Below, piece after piece: positions 16,212-24,568 of a DNA stretch of 64,000 nt. Within the stretch, counting starts at the first letter, position 1; each line of letters opens with the position of its first letter. Under the pieces are notes generated by a model that was not told where the DNA came from, ran no database searches, and saw only the letters and a list, made by a program, of their open reading frames with translations. Source of the DNA: Treponema sp. (GTDB lineage Bacteria > Spirochaetota > Spirochaetia > Treponematales > Treponemataceae); NCBI GenBank assembly GCA_016293495.1, contig JAEDED010000010.1:12773-76772 (forward strand), in the 5' to 3' direction. Position numbers and translations under genes: made by a program.

Positions 16212-16262
16212 TTTAAGAATCTGCTGATTGTTTTTGAATAAAATAAATATGGAGAAATAAAA

Positions 16263-16562
16263 ATGAATACATTGATCGCAGTTGCAATCGCACCATTCGG
16301 TGTCGGAGACGAACTCAGTGAATATGTAGCTGAAGTAGTAAAGGTAATCCGTGATTCCGGACTTAAAAATAAAACAACTTCAATGTTTACCGAAATTGAA
16401 GGCGAATACGACAAGGTAATGGAAACAGTAAAGAAAGCAACTTTTGTTCTTGCCGAAAAAGGAATCCGCACAGAAGTAATTCTTAAGATGGACATCAGAC
16501 CCGGCTTTGATAACATGATGGAAAAGAAGCTTGAACGAATGGAAGAGAAGATGGAGAAGTAA
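16263..16562 (+). CDS. thiamine-binding protein (MTH1187/YkoF-like)
   Basis: A 99-residue protein of the MTH1187 family: the strand MNTLIAVAIAPFGVGDELSEYVAEVVKVIRDSGL, a TTSMFTEIEGEYDKVMETVKKA core and an RTEVILKMDIRPG C-terminal strand. Members form tetramers of ferredoxin-like folds that bind thiamine, and the family often occurs in thiamine-salvage operons. Its position between thiM and thiE under the TPP riboswitch supports that role. The C-terminus is Glu/Lys-rich (MMEKKLERMEEKMEK). The downstream thiE starts two bases after its stop codon. Confidence 0.85.
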   Translation: MNTLIAVAIAPFGVGDELSEYVAEVVKVIRDSGLKNKTTSMFTEIEGEYDKVMETVKKATFVLAEKGIRTEVILKMDIRPGFDNMMEKKLERMEEKMEK

Positions 16563-16563
16563 G

Positions 16564-17244
16564 ATGAAAGTTGATGTAAGTGCATATCTTGTTTTAGGCC
16601 GCGAAAATACTGAAGGTCGTCCTGTTGAAAAAATCGTTGAAGATGCAGTTCGTGCAGGCTTTACAATCATTCAGATCCGCTCAAAAGAAGAATCGGCAAA
16701 GGAACTGATTGAAGACTGCAGAAAAACTGCAGATGTAATTGCAAAGCTTGGAAAGCAGAATGAAGTAGTGCTTGTTGTTGATGACAGACTTGATGTAGTT
16801 CTTGCTGCGCGTGAAGAAGGAATTAAGGTAGACGGAATCCATGTCGGTCAGACAGATATTCCTGTTTCTGTATGTCGAAAATATCTTGGTAAGGATGCTG
16901 TAATCGGTTTGTCAGCTCCTACTAAAGACCTTATTAATTATGTAAAAAATTATGATGTTTCAGAAATTGATTACTTCGGTGCAGGCCCTGTTCACGAAAC
17001 TGCAACAAAGCCTGACTGCGGAATGGATGAAACAGGTCACGTAATTACTAAAACTTTTGAAGAACTTTCAGAACTTGCAAAGGCTAGCCCGGTGCCTGTT
17101 GTTGTAGGCGGCGGAGTTAAGGTTAAGGATATTGTTCCGTTAAAAGAAACTGGTATTGACGGCTTCTTTGTTGTAAGTGCAGTTGCCGGCGCCGCTGATC
17201 CATACAAGGCTGCAAAAGAACTTGTAGATGAATGGAATAAATAG
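16564..17244 (+). CDS. thiE: thiamine-phosphate synthase
   Basis: A 226-residue ThiE, full length with a (beta-alpha)8 barrel. Key stretches are TIIQIRSKEES for pyrophosphate binding, VVLVVDDRLDVVLA, DGIHVGQTDIP, VIGLSAPT, DYFGAGPVHETATKP and VPVVVGGGVKVKDI. It couples the thiazole phosphate from ThiM with HMP pyrophosphate to form thiamine phosphate. ATG 16564 has an SD GGAGAAG ending inside the preceding gene. Its own start overlaps that stop closely, so the operon thiM, thiamine-binding protein, thiE is translationally linked. Confidence 0.95.
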   Translation: MKVDVSAYLVLGRENTEGRPVEKIVEDAVRAGFTIIQIRSKEESAKELIEDCRKTADVIAKLGKQNEVVLVVDDRLDVVLAAREEGIKVDGIHVGQTDIPVSVCRKYLGKDAVIGLSAPTKDLINYVKNYDVSEIDYFGAGPVHETATKPDCGMDETGHVITKTFEELSELAKASPVPVVVGGGVKVKDIVPLKETGIDGFFVVSAVAGAADPYKAAKELVDEWNK

Positions 17245-17394
17245 AATATTTATAAATACTCATCATATTATATAAATAAACTATTTCCTTTTATAACTGC
17301 ATCAAAATAATATATATTTTAACAATGAGTACAACCCCTGTTAAGATTAAAACTGATGCGGTTAATTTTTTATATGATGTGATATCTTCTTTGT

Positions 17395-18765
17395 CTATTT
17401 GAAACTGTCTCTAAAAGAATAATACTTTGGATTGTTAAGAATTATTCTTGCGCGCTTAAAATCTTTTTCTGTTGCAAGATGATATTCTGCATCGAGAATT
17501 CCGTAATCTTTTTTAAGCTGGACAATTCTTAATACCGCATTATCAAGTCTCGATTTTGAAAGCTTTCCTGATTTTAGTGATGCTTCAATTTCTGAATACA
17601 TCTTTTCAATTCTATCAATATCTTTTTTTTCAATAATCGAAATAGGATTGCAGATTATGTCTGCGCCTGCATTGAGGGCTTCGATTACTGCTTGACTTTC
17701 AGAAAAGTTTTTTGAAATTGCTTTCATGTCCATTGCATCAGTGCATATTACACCGTTGTATCCGAGTTCTCCGCGGAGAATGTTTGTTAGGATTTTTTTT
17801 GAAAGGGTAGCAGGACGCGTGATAGATTTTCCTGTTTTGTCTGCAGTTACTTTTGAGCTGTCGAGACCCGGGTACTGGATATGAGCTGTCATGATTACTG
17901 GAATTCCTTCTTCAATATTCATTTTAAAAGGAACTGCTTCAAGATTTAACCAGTCTGATTTTTTTCTGTTTACAAGAGGTAAGCCGACATGACTATCTAC
18001 ATCAGTGTCTCCGTGACCCGGAAAATGCTTTGCACTGGGAATTACTTTTTTTGATTTTAATCCTTTCTGCATTTCGACAGCAAAAATTCCTGCGGTTTGG
18101 GGATCTCTTGAAAAGCTTCTGTCACCGATTATGGGATTTTTTGGATTTGAATCTACGTCGCAGACAGGTGCAAAGTTAAGGTTGATTCCGAATGCTTTAA
18201 GCTGTTCTGCCATGTATTGACCTTCAGTGAATGCAAGGTTCGGTTTTGCAGTTGCACCGATTGTTTTGGCAGGTGGAAAAGTTGCAGTCTGGAATATTCG
18301 GTTGACGCGTCCGCCTTCCTGGTCAACGCTGATGATTAATGGTAAATCGGAATTTGCTTTTGCCATTGTCTGTATCTGAGAAGTCATGGTTACGGCTTTT
18401 GCAGTGTCGGTTAAGTTTTCTGCAAAGAGTATTACATTTCCGATGTGATACTCTTTTAATACTTTGATGGCAGTCTGGTTAAGTGCAGTAAGAGGAACAA
18501 CTTTTACGATTTTTCCGGATGCATCTTCAAAATCTGTTATGCTGATTTTTTTACCATTGTATTCAGAAGCCTTGCAGTAACGAAAATTCATCATTAAAAC
18601 CTGTCCTATTTTCTGTCGGACTGTCATGGTTTCTACAATCTGGATTACATCATCATCAAAGGAAGAATTACTTGAATGTGCAGTTGATTTGCATGAGAAG
18701 AGAAGAATAGAGAAAGTTAAAACTGTAAAAAAAAGCTGGTTTATATATTTAAAATGACGCTTCAT
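17395..18765 (-). CDS. GH3 beta-N-acetylhexosaminidase-like lipoprotein (NagZ family)
   Basis: A 456-residue lipoprotein with lipobox LFSC (Cys25). The GH3 TIM barrel shows SVDQEGGRVNR at the sugar site, KHFPGHGDTDVDSHVGLP with the Asp-His acid/base dyad used by NagZ enzymes, and CTDAMDMKAIS with the nucleophile Asp. NagZ releases GlcNAc from muropeptides or chitobiose-like substrates. Unlike cytoplasmic NagZ, this one is exported and anchored, so it may act on external or periplasmic peptidoglycan fragments. Divergent from the GH3 beta-glucosidase at 18978. Confidence 0.85.
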   Translation of the reverse strand: MKRHFKYINQLFFTVLTFSILLFSCKSTAHSSNSSFDDDVIQIVETMTVRQKIGQVLMMNFRYCKASEYNGKKISITDFEDASGKIVKVVPLTALNQTAIKVLKEYHIGNVILFAENLTDTAKAVTMTSQIQTMAKANSDLPLIISVDQEGGRVNRIFQTATFPPAKTIGATAKPNLAFTEGQYMAEQLKAFGINLNFAPVCDVDSNPKNPIIGDRSFSRDPQTAGIFAVEMQKGLKSKKVIPSAKHFPGHGDTDVDSHVGLPLVNRKKSDWLNLEAVPFKMNIEEGIPVIMTAHIQYPGLDSSKVTADKTGKSITRPATLSKKILTNILRGELGYNGVICTDAMDMKAISKNFSESQAVIEALNAGADIICNPISIIEKKDIDRIEKMYSEIEASLKSGKLSKSRLDNAVLRIVQLKKDYGILDAEYHLATEKDFKRARIILNNPKYYSFRDSFK

Positions 18766-18977
18766 AAAAATTCCATATGAAAAAATTAAATAATTAATTT
18801 TAAATGCTTTTATACATTATAACTTAAAGATGTAAGTTTTGAAAGGTTGGAGGAATTCTGAATTTCAGTTTATTATGTCAAAATCATATAGAAAGAAGTT
18901 ATTAAATTCTCTTTTGATTTTTTGAATATGTGATAAAATAGAAACATAATTTTTTGAAAATTATTTCAGGAGATAAA

Positions 18978-21263
18978 ATGAAACGTAATATCAAAGATTT
19001 AGTTAAACAGATGACACTTGAAGAAAAAGCAAGCCTTTGTTCAGGACTTGATTTCTGGCACACAAAGCCTGTTGATCGCCTTGGAATTCCTTCGGTGATG
19101 GTAAGTGACGGTCCTGCAGGACTTCGAAAGCAGGACGATAAAGGTGACCATCTTGGAATCAATGACAGTATTAAAGCCGTATGTTTTCCAAGCGGCTGTC
19201 TGACAGCCTGTTCATTTGATCCAGACCTTCTTGAAAAAGAAGGTGCTACAATCGGCGATGAATGTCTTGCTGAAGACGTTTCTGTAATTTTAGGTCCTGC
19301 ACTCAATATTAAACGTTCACCACTTTGCGGACGCAACTTTGAATATTTTTCTGAAGACCCTTATCTTGCCGGCGAAATTTCTGCCGCATATGTAAAAGGC
19401 GTTCAGTCAAAAAATGTTGGTACTTCAATCAAACACTTTGCAGTCAACAGTCAGGAGTTCAGACGAATGTCCTGCTCAAGCAATGTTGATGAAAGAACAA
19501 TCCGCGAAATTTATTTTCCTGCTTTCGAAAAAACTGTAAAGGAAGGAAAGCCTGATACAGTAATGTGTTCATATAACAGAATCAACGGTGTATTTGCTTC
19601 TGAAAACAAATGGCTTTTGACAGACGTTCTCAGAAAAGAATGGGGCTTTGACGGTTATGTAGTTTCTGACTGGGGCGCTGTAAACAAAAGAGTTGAAGGT
19701 CTTGCTGCTGGTCTTGATCTTGAAATGCCTGCATCGGGCGGTACAACAGACCGTCAGATTGTAGAAGCCGTAAAATCAGGAAAGTTAAAAGAAGCTGTTC
19801 TTGATAAAACAGTTGAACGCATTTTACGCATCGTTTACAAATACAAAGACGGAAAGACAGAAGGAAACTTCGATAAAGAAGCTCATCACAATCTCGTTGC
19901 AGAAATTGCAAAAGAATCAATGGTTCTTCTGAAGAATGAAAAAAATATTCTTCCTCTTAAAGAAAAAGATGCTGAATCAATTTTGTTTGTAGGTGCATTT
20001 GCAAAAACTCCTCGTTATGAAGGCGGTGGTAGTGCACACATCAATACATGGAAAGTAACTTCTGCTCTTGAGGCTGCAAAAGTTGCTGGATTAAAAGTAA
20101 ATTATGTTCAGGGTTTTGATATTGCAGAAAAGAAAGATAAAAAACTTTTGCCTGAAGCAATTGAAGCTTCTAAGAAAGCAAAGACAGTTGTAATTTTTGC
20201 AGGACTTCCTGACAGCTACGAAAGTGAAGGTTATGACAGAAAAGATATGAAGATGCCTTTAAATCAGGATATTCTCATTTCTGAAATTGCAAAGGTTAAC
20301 AAAAACGTAGTTGTAGTTTTGCATAACGGTTCACCGGTTGAAATGCCATGGGCAAAAGACGTTAAGGCAATTCTCGAAAGTTATCTTGCCGGGGAATCTG
20401 TAGGAACAGCACAGATTGATCTTCTTTTCGGAAAGGCAAATCCAAGCGGTAAGCTTGCTGAAACATTCCCTGTAAAAACTTCTGACAATCCGACATTTAT
20501 AAACTTTCCAGGAAACGGTCATGATGTAAACTACGCAGAAGGAATGTATATCGGTTACCGTTACTATGATAAAAAAGAAATGGAAGTTCTGTTCCCGTTC
20601 GGACACGGATTGAGTTACACAACTTTCGAATATTCCAATCTCAAGCTTTCATCAAAGAAAATCCTTGATACAGAAAAACTTGAAGTAAGCGTTAAAGTTA
20701 CAAATACCGGAAAAGTTTTCGGAAAAGAAGTCGTTCAGCTTTACGTAACAGAAAAGACAGGAACACACGAAGACCGTCCTGTAAAAGAACTTAAAGCATT
20801 TGCAAAAGTTGCACTTAATCCAAAGGAATCTAAAGTTGTAACAATGACTCTTGATAAACGTTCATTCGCGTTCTGGAATGTTGAACTTCATGACTGGTAT
20901 GCACCTACAGGCGAATACGAAATCCTTGTCGGTTCATCAAGCCGCGATATCAGACTTACAGCAAAGGTAGAAGTAACATCAACTGCAAAAGGTGTTTTCA
21001 AAATCAACGAAAATACGGTACTCGAAGAACTTCTTGAACATCCGGTTGCAGCAAAATGTGCAGAACCTCTTGTAAAAAAATTCATGAGTGGAATGCTCGG
21101 TGAAGGAAGAAGCGAAGCTGAGAAAGCAGCTGTAAGTGATGACATGATGATGGCAATGCTTTATTCAATGCCTCTTCGTGCACTCAGAAGTTTCTTACAG
21201 ATGAAAGATGAAGAAATTGCAAAGTTCATTGAAGACACAAATAAAGAACTTTCAAAATACTAA
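18978..21263 (+). CDS. GH3 beta-glucosidase
   Basis: A 761-residue multidomain GH3 enzyme, longer than the NagZ type. It has an N-terminal barrel with VMVSDGPAGLRKQ and the nucleophile motif YVVSDWGAV, a second alpha/beta domain (from about residue 320), a C-terminal fibronectin-III-like domain (VSVKVTNTGKVFGKEVVQLY), and an extra helical tail of about 90 residues. No signal peptide is present, so it is cytoplasmic and likely hydrolyses imported cello- or xylo-oligosaccharides. ATG 18978 has an SD CAGGAG. The 5-formyl-THF cyclo-ligase gene follows by 29 bases. Confidence 0.9.
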   Translation: MKRNIKDLVKQMTLEEKASLCSGLDFWHTKPVDRLGIPSVMVSDGPAGLRKQDDKGDHLGINDSIKAVCFPSGCLTACSFDPDLLEKEGATIGDECLAEDVSVILGPALNIKRSPLCGRNFEYFSEDPYLAGEISAAYVKGVQSKNVGTSIKHFAVNSQEFRRMSCSSNVDERTIREIYFPAFEKTVKEGKPDTVMCSYNRINGVFASENKWLLTDVLRKEWGFDGYVVSDWGAVNKRVEGLAAGLDLEMPASGGTTDRQIVEAVKSGKLKEAVLDKTVERILRIVYKYKDGKTEGNFDKEAHHNLVAEIAKESMVLLKNEKNILPLKEKDAESILFVGAFAKTPRYEGGGSAHINTWKVTSALEAAKVAGLKVNYVQGFDIAEKKDKKLLPEAIEASKKAKTVVIFAGLPDSYESEGYDRKDMKMPLNQDILISEIAKVNKNVVVVLHNGSPVEMPWAKDVKAILESYLAGESVGTAQIDLLFGKANPSGKLAETFPVKTSDNPTFINFPGNGHDVNYAEGMYIGYRYYDKKEMEVLFPFGHGLSYTTFEYSNLKLSSKKILDTEKLEVSVKVTNTGKVFGKEVVQLYVTEKTGTHEDRPVKELKAFAKVALNPKESKVVTMTLDKRSFAFWNVELHDWYAPTGEYEILVGSSSRDIRLTAKVEVTSTAKGVFKINENTVLEELLEHPVAAKCAEPLVKKFMSGMLGEGRSEAEKAAVSDDMMMAMLYSMPLRALRSFLQMKDEEIAKFIEDTNKELSKY

Positions 21264-21292
21264 TTTCAGATTTTAATTATAAGGACTGATAG

Positions 21293-21937
21293 ATGTCACA
21301 GTGTCATACTCCGACGATTTACGATTACAAAACAGTTTCTGAACAGAAATCGTTTTTAAGAAAACGTGCAAAAGATGCTTTAAAGGAATATTGCGCAGAC
21401 AGTTCATTGATGGAACAGACTGCAGATTCTGTTTTAACAAGCGTAACAAATTCTTTAGAATATAAAGAAGCGTCGTTAATCGTCGGTTTTATGCCGATGA
21501 ATGATGAAGTAAACATAATTCCTCTTCTTGAAAGAGCTTTGAAGGACGGTAAAAAAGTTGCCGTTCCGAGAATGAGCGTTTCTTCAAACGATATGGAGTT
21601 TTATTATATAGAAGATCTTACTTCATCATTCACCTGTGACAATAAATTCAAAATTAAAGAACCGTCACCAGACTGTAAAATTCTTAAGGCTGAAGAAATT
21701 CCTTTGGATGCACTTGTGCTTATACCGGGACTTGTTTTTAATCTTGAAGGAGCGCGTCTTGGCCGGGGAAAAGGGTATTACGATAAGTATCTTTCGCGAC
21801 TGAGTGATTTTGAAAAGAGAAAGCTTTGCGGCGTATGTTTTACAATCTGTGTTACAAAAGCCGTGCCGATGGAAGAAAACGACATTCGGGTCAATTTTTT
21901 ATTGAACGAATACGGATTTATTCCCTTAAAAAAATAG
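21293..21937 (+). CDS. 5-formyltetrahydrofolate cyclo-ligase
   Basis: A 214-residue full-length member of the 5-FTHF cyclo-ligase family. It shows LRKRAKDAL at the N-terminus, GFMPMNDEVNI, VAVPRMS and the signature GARLGRGKGYYDKYLSRL at the ATP and folate site. It converts 5-formyl-THF to 5,10-methenyl-THF with ATP, recycling folate in the cytoplasm. It probably shares a transcript with the preceding beta-glucosidase gene. An imperfect inverted repeat (AGTTCC...GGAACT) starts at the stop codon but is not followed by a clean T-run. Confidence 0.9.
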   Translation: MSQCHTPTIYDYKTVSEQKSFLRKRAKDALKEYCADSSLMEQTADSVLTSVTNSLEYKEASLIVGFMPMNDEVNIIPLLERALKDGKKVAVPRMSVSSNDMEFYYIEDLTSSFTCDNKFKIKEPSPDCKILKAEEIPLDALVLIPGLVFNLEGARLGRGKGYYDKYLSRLSDFEKRKLCGVCFTICVTKAVPMEENDIRVNFLLNEYGFIPLKK

Positions 21938-22061
21938 TTCCATTAAAGCAGCAGACTTTAACGGAACTAATAGCAGAGTTTTTATGATTTAGATTTTTTT
22001 ATAAGGTGTACATTGAAAGCCTTGCTGCAAGCTGGAAGCTTTCATGAAGGTAATATAATAC

Positions 22062-22134
22062 AGCCAAATCCCGGACTTGAACCGAGTACCTGCTCGTTAC
22101 GAGGGAGCTGCTCTACCAGGTGAGCTAATTTGGC
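22062..22134 (-). tRNA. tRNA-Thr (anticodon CGT)
   Basis: The minus strand folds as a 73-nt cloverleaf. The acceptor is GCCAAAT with ATTTGGC, the D-arm GCTC/GAGC, the anticodon arm GCTCC-CTCGTAA-CGAGC with anticodon CGT (codon ACG), and the T-arm CTCGG-TTCAAGT-CCGGG. The discriminator is U and CCA is not encoded. The anticodon stem has a C-C mismatch at the loop-closing pair 31-39, which is unusual. Confidence 0.85.
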
Positions 22135-22190
22135 AAAAAAAATTAAACACAATCGTAAATCTGATTGTGTTTAATCAAAATACAGATTAA

Positions 22191-23426
22191 TTAGTTTGTT
22201 GAAATTTTCGAATCAACGATACGCTTCATATCCTGAATGTTTGTGACAATCATGTAGTTGTCATGAATTTCAACTTTTCTCTTTTCAACATATTTGTTGA
22301 TTTCATCACGTGTAGTTTCTGGAGTCAATCCTGACCAGTGAGAAATATCCTGAACTGTAATGTTGAATTTGCGCTGATGTTCCATTGGATTTGAAACAGG
22401 ATTCATTTCGTCGTACATAAGGAATACATCTGCGATACGTGCAGCGAAATCTTTGATAACGAGAATTCTTAAACGGCGTTTCTGATCGTAAATACGTTTA
22501 CAGAACAGTTTAAGAAGAATAAGTGCAAGCTGAGGATTGCCTGTAATCAAAAGTGTAAAGTTTTCTTTATTGAACTCAAGACATTCAACAGGACCGATTG
22601 CCATACATGTTGCGCTTCTTGGGGAATTATCGAGAATTGCCATTTCGCCGAAGAATTCACCTGGCTTTAAAATGTCGAGATTTTTCTTAGTTCCGTTTAC
22701 ACACTTAACAAGCTGAACCTGACCAGACTGAATTAAATAGAAACTGTTTCCTGGTTCGAACTCACTGATGATAACCTGTTCCGGTTCATATTTTTTTGCA
22801 AAGCGTGAGAAGGCTGGAAGATTAAACTGAGCAAGAGCGCCTTCTGTTGCAATAGGAATTTCTGCAGCGGCATTTCTTTTTGCGGCAAGTTTGTCTGCGC
22901 GGATTTTTGCATCAGCATAAATTTTTGCAACAGAATCTTTGTCTGGAGCTGTAGGATAATTTGTAAGATATTTAATACAAACATCACAGCAGGCACGATA
23001 CTGTTCATCTTTATAGAAAGATTTAGCAACGGAGAACATTCCGTCTGCCTGATTTGAGTCTACTTTATTTTTTAAAATGCTTTCTGTCTTTTTGTGAATC
23101 TGACGGAGTTGACCTGAGAATACGCGGAGCATCTTCAGGATAACATCTTTGTTCTTTGAGAAGATTGTTTCAAATTCCTGGAGTGACATTGTAATAACAA
23201 TTGAATCAGCGAGGGTAGTAGCTGTTTCTTCGCGTGGGAATCTTCCTAAAGAAGATTTTGCTCCAAAAAATTCACCATTTTTAACCTGCTCTGTGACAGG
23301 ATTTCCTGTTTCAACATCGATACTTGTAAGAATTACCACACCCTGCTGGAGAATGTAAATTCTTTCATCCTTATCGCCTGCGAAATATATAATTGAACCT
23401 TTTGAATACTGCACTGCCTTTGGCAT
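22191..23426 (-). CDS. tandem cyclic-nucleotide-binding domain protein, paralogue of 343-1530
   Basis: A 411-residue protein with the same order as the gene at 343: a cyclic-nucleotide-binding fold at about 5-110, a TPR-like pair (FSVAKSFYKDEQYRACCDVC) near 130-160, a second fold at about 205-320, and a winged-helix-like end near 350-400. The second cassette FFGEMAILDNSPRSAT keeps Glu261 and Arg270 for ligand binding. The first (FFGAKSSLGRFPREETA) keeps Arg but has lost the Glu. The C-terminal region resembles a degenerate Crp helix-turn-helix. The SD GAGGG precedes ATG. It lies near tRNA-Thr in a single-gene transcript. The ligand is unknown. Confidence 0.8.
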   Translation of the reverse strand: MPKAVQYSKGSIIYFAGDKDERIYILQQGVVILTSIDVETGNPVTEQVKNGEFFGAKSSLGRFPREETATTLADSIVITMSLQEFETIFSKNKDVILKMLRVFSGQLRQIHKKTESILKNKVDSNQADGMFSVAKSFYKDEQYRACCDVCIKYLTNYPTAPDKDSVAKIYADAKIRADKLAAKRNAAAEIPIATEGALAQFNLPAFSRFAKKYEPEQVIISEFEPGNSFYLIQSGQVQLVKCVNGTKKNLDILKPGEFFGEMAILDNSPRSATCMAIGPVECLEFNKENFTLLITGNPQLALILLKLFCKRIYDQKRRLRILVIKDFAARIADVFLMYDEMNPVSNPMEHQRKFNITVQDISHWSGLTPETTRDEINKYVEKRKVEIHDNYMIVTNIQDMKRIVDSKISTN

Positions 23427-23490
23427 ATGAAACCCTCAATTTGTTTTAATTAAATTTCAACTATTATATTAACAAAATGATAACATATTA

Positions 23491-23519
23491 TGTCAAAAAA
23501 ATCCATTTTATGCTATATT
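23491..23519 (+). promoter_or_regulatory. extended -10 promoter of PHP gene
   Basis: TGC-TATATT (23511-23519) is an extended -10 box six bases before ATG 23526, with no SD between them; TGTCAA (23491-23496) lies 17 bases upstream as a weak -35. Confidence 0.5.
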
Positions 23520-23525
23520 TTTTTT

Positions 23526-24416
23526 ATGATTGATTTGCATACACATTCCACAGCCTCGGACGGGATTTATTCACCTGAAGATCTTGTCAAAAAGGCAAAG
23601 GATCACAATATAAAAGTGCTGGCCCTTACTGATCATGACACAATTGACGGCTTAAAAGAAGCCAAAAAGGCCTGTGACGAGGCCGGCATTACTTTTATTC
23701 CCGGAACTGAGCTCAATATTGAGTGGCCGACTGGGGAATTTCACCTTCTGGGACTTGGTTTAAAGAAAATCAGCCCGGATTTACAACAGATTTTGACAGA
23801 ACTGCAGGAAGGTCGAGACGGCCGAAATCGTGAAATAATACAGAAAATGCGTGACGCCGGCTATGACGTGAGCCTCGAAGAAATTCAGGCTGCAAACAGA
23901 ACAAAATGTCTTGGCCGCCCTCATTTTGCCGCTTACATGGTAGAAAAGAAAATCGTAAAAACCCGCCAGATGGCTTTTGATAAATATCTGGGCAAGCACT
24001 GCCCGTGGTACGTTGACCGTGTAGGCGCTGATTTGAACAGGGCAATTGAAGCAATCAAATGTTCCGGCGGGATTCCTGTGATGGCACACCCGCTTTCTAT
24101 CTATGTCAGCTGGGGAAAAATCCGCGGCGTCATGGAAGATCTGAAGGCAAGGGGAATTGTCGGGCTTGAAGCATATCATCCTGGAGCCAGAACAAGTGAA
24201 TGTCAGCGGCTTGAGGAACTTGCGAGGGACCTAGGTTTTATCGTAACTGCCGGTTCTGATTATCACGGCGAGGCAGTGCGTACAGACCGCCGTATCGGTC
24301 ACACCTGCGGCGGCTACAAAATTGACGACCGTTTTTATTTCGAGGAACTGATGCCGGCACTCAAAGATTCCGCAGAAGAATACGGTATCGAAGACAATTA
24401 CGACTTCTGGAATTAG
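23526..24416 (+). CDS. PHP-domain phosphoesterase (YciV/TrpH-like)
   Basis: A 296-residue PHP domain protein that starts directly with MIDLHTHSTASDG, the first metal-binding motif; a longer start at 23490 would only add a hydrophobic non-conserved segment. Further motifs are LALTDHDTIDG, PGTELNIEW, MAHPLSIYV and TAGSDYHGEA, giving the three-metal active site. The family contains 3',5'-nucleotide phosphatases and RNase AM, which remove terminal nucleotides from 5S and 23S RNA, so either activity is possible. Probably a leaderless mRNA. Confidence 0.8.
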   Translation: MIDLHTHSTASDGIYSPEDLVKKAKDHNIKVLALTDHDTIDGLKEAKKACDEAGITFIPGTELNIEWPTGEFHLLGLGLKKISPDLQQILTELQEGRDGRNREIIQKMRDAGYDVSLEEIQAANRTKCLGRPHFAAYMVEKKIVKTRQMAFDKYLGKHCPWYVDRVGADLNRAIEAIKCSGGIPVMAHPLSIYVSWGKIRGVMEDLKARGIVGLEAYHPGARTSECQRLEELARDLGFIVTAGSDYHGEAVRTDRRIGHTCGGYKIDDRFYFEELMPALKDSAEEYGIEDNYDFWN

Positions 24417-24568
24417 TTCTGAGTAATCAGGAATTATTCCAGAAGTGTTCTGAGCAGTTCTGAGGGAATTTATAAATTCCCGTAAAAAAAGCAAAAAAAA
24501 TTATCTTTTCTCAAAAAATAGGGTAAAAAAAATCAATTTAAAAGAATGATATCTGTGTTGACAAAATT

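Noticed and set aside
17325..17402. 25-residue ORF starting MSTTPVKIKTDAVNFL
   Set aside because: It is very short, has no SD, and its end overlaps the 3' end of the GH3 gene; no supporting evidence.
21936..21968. Inverted repeat after 5-formyl-THF cyclo-ligase
   Set aside because: The stem is good but it starts inside the stop codon and is not followed by a clean T-run, so I did not call it a terminator.
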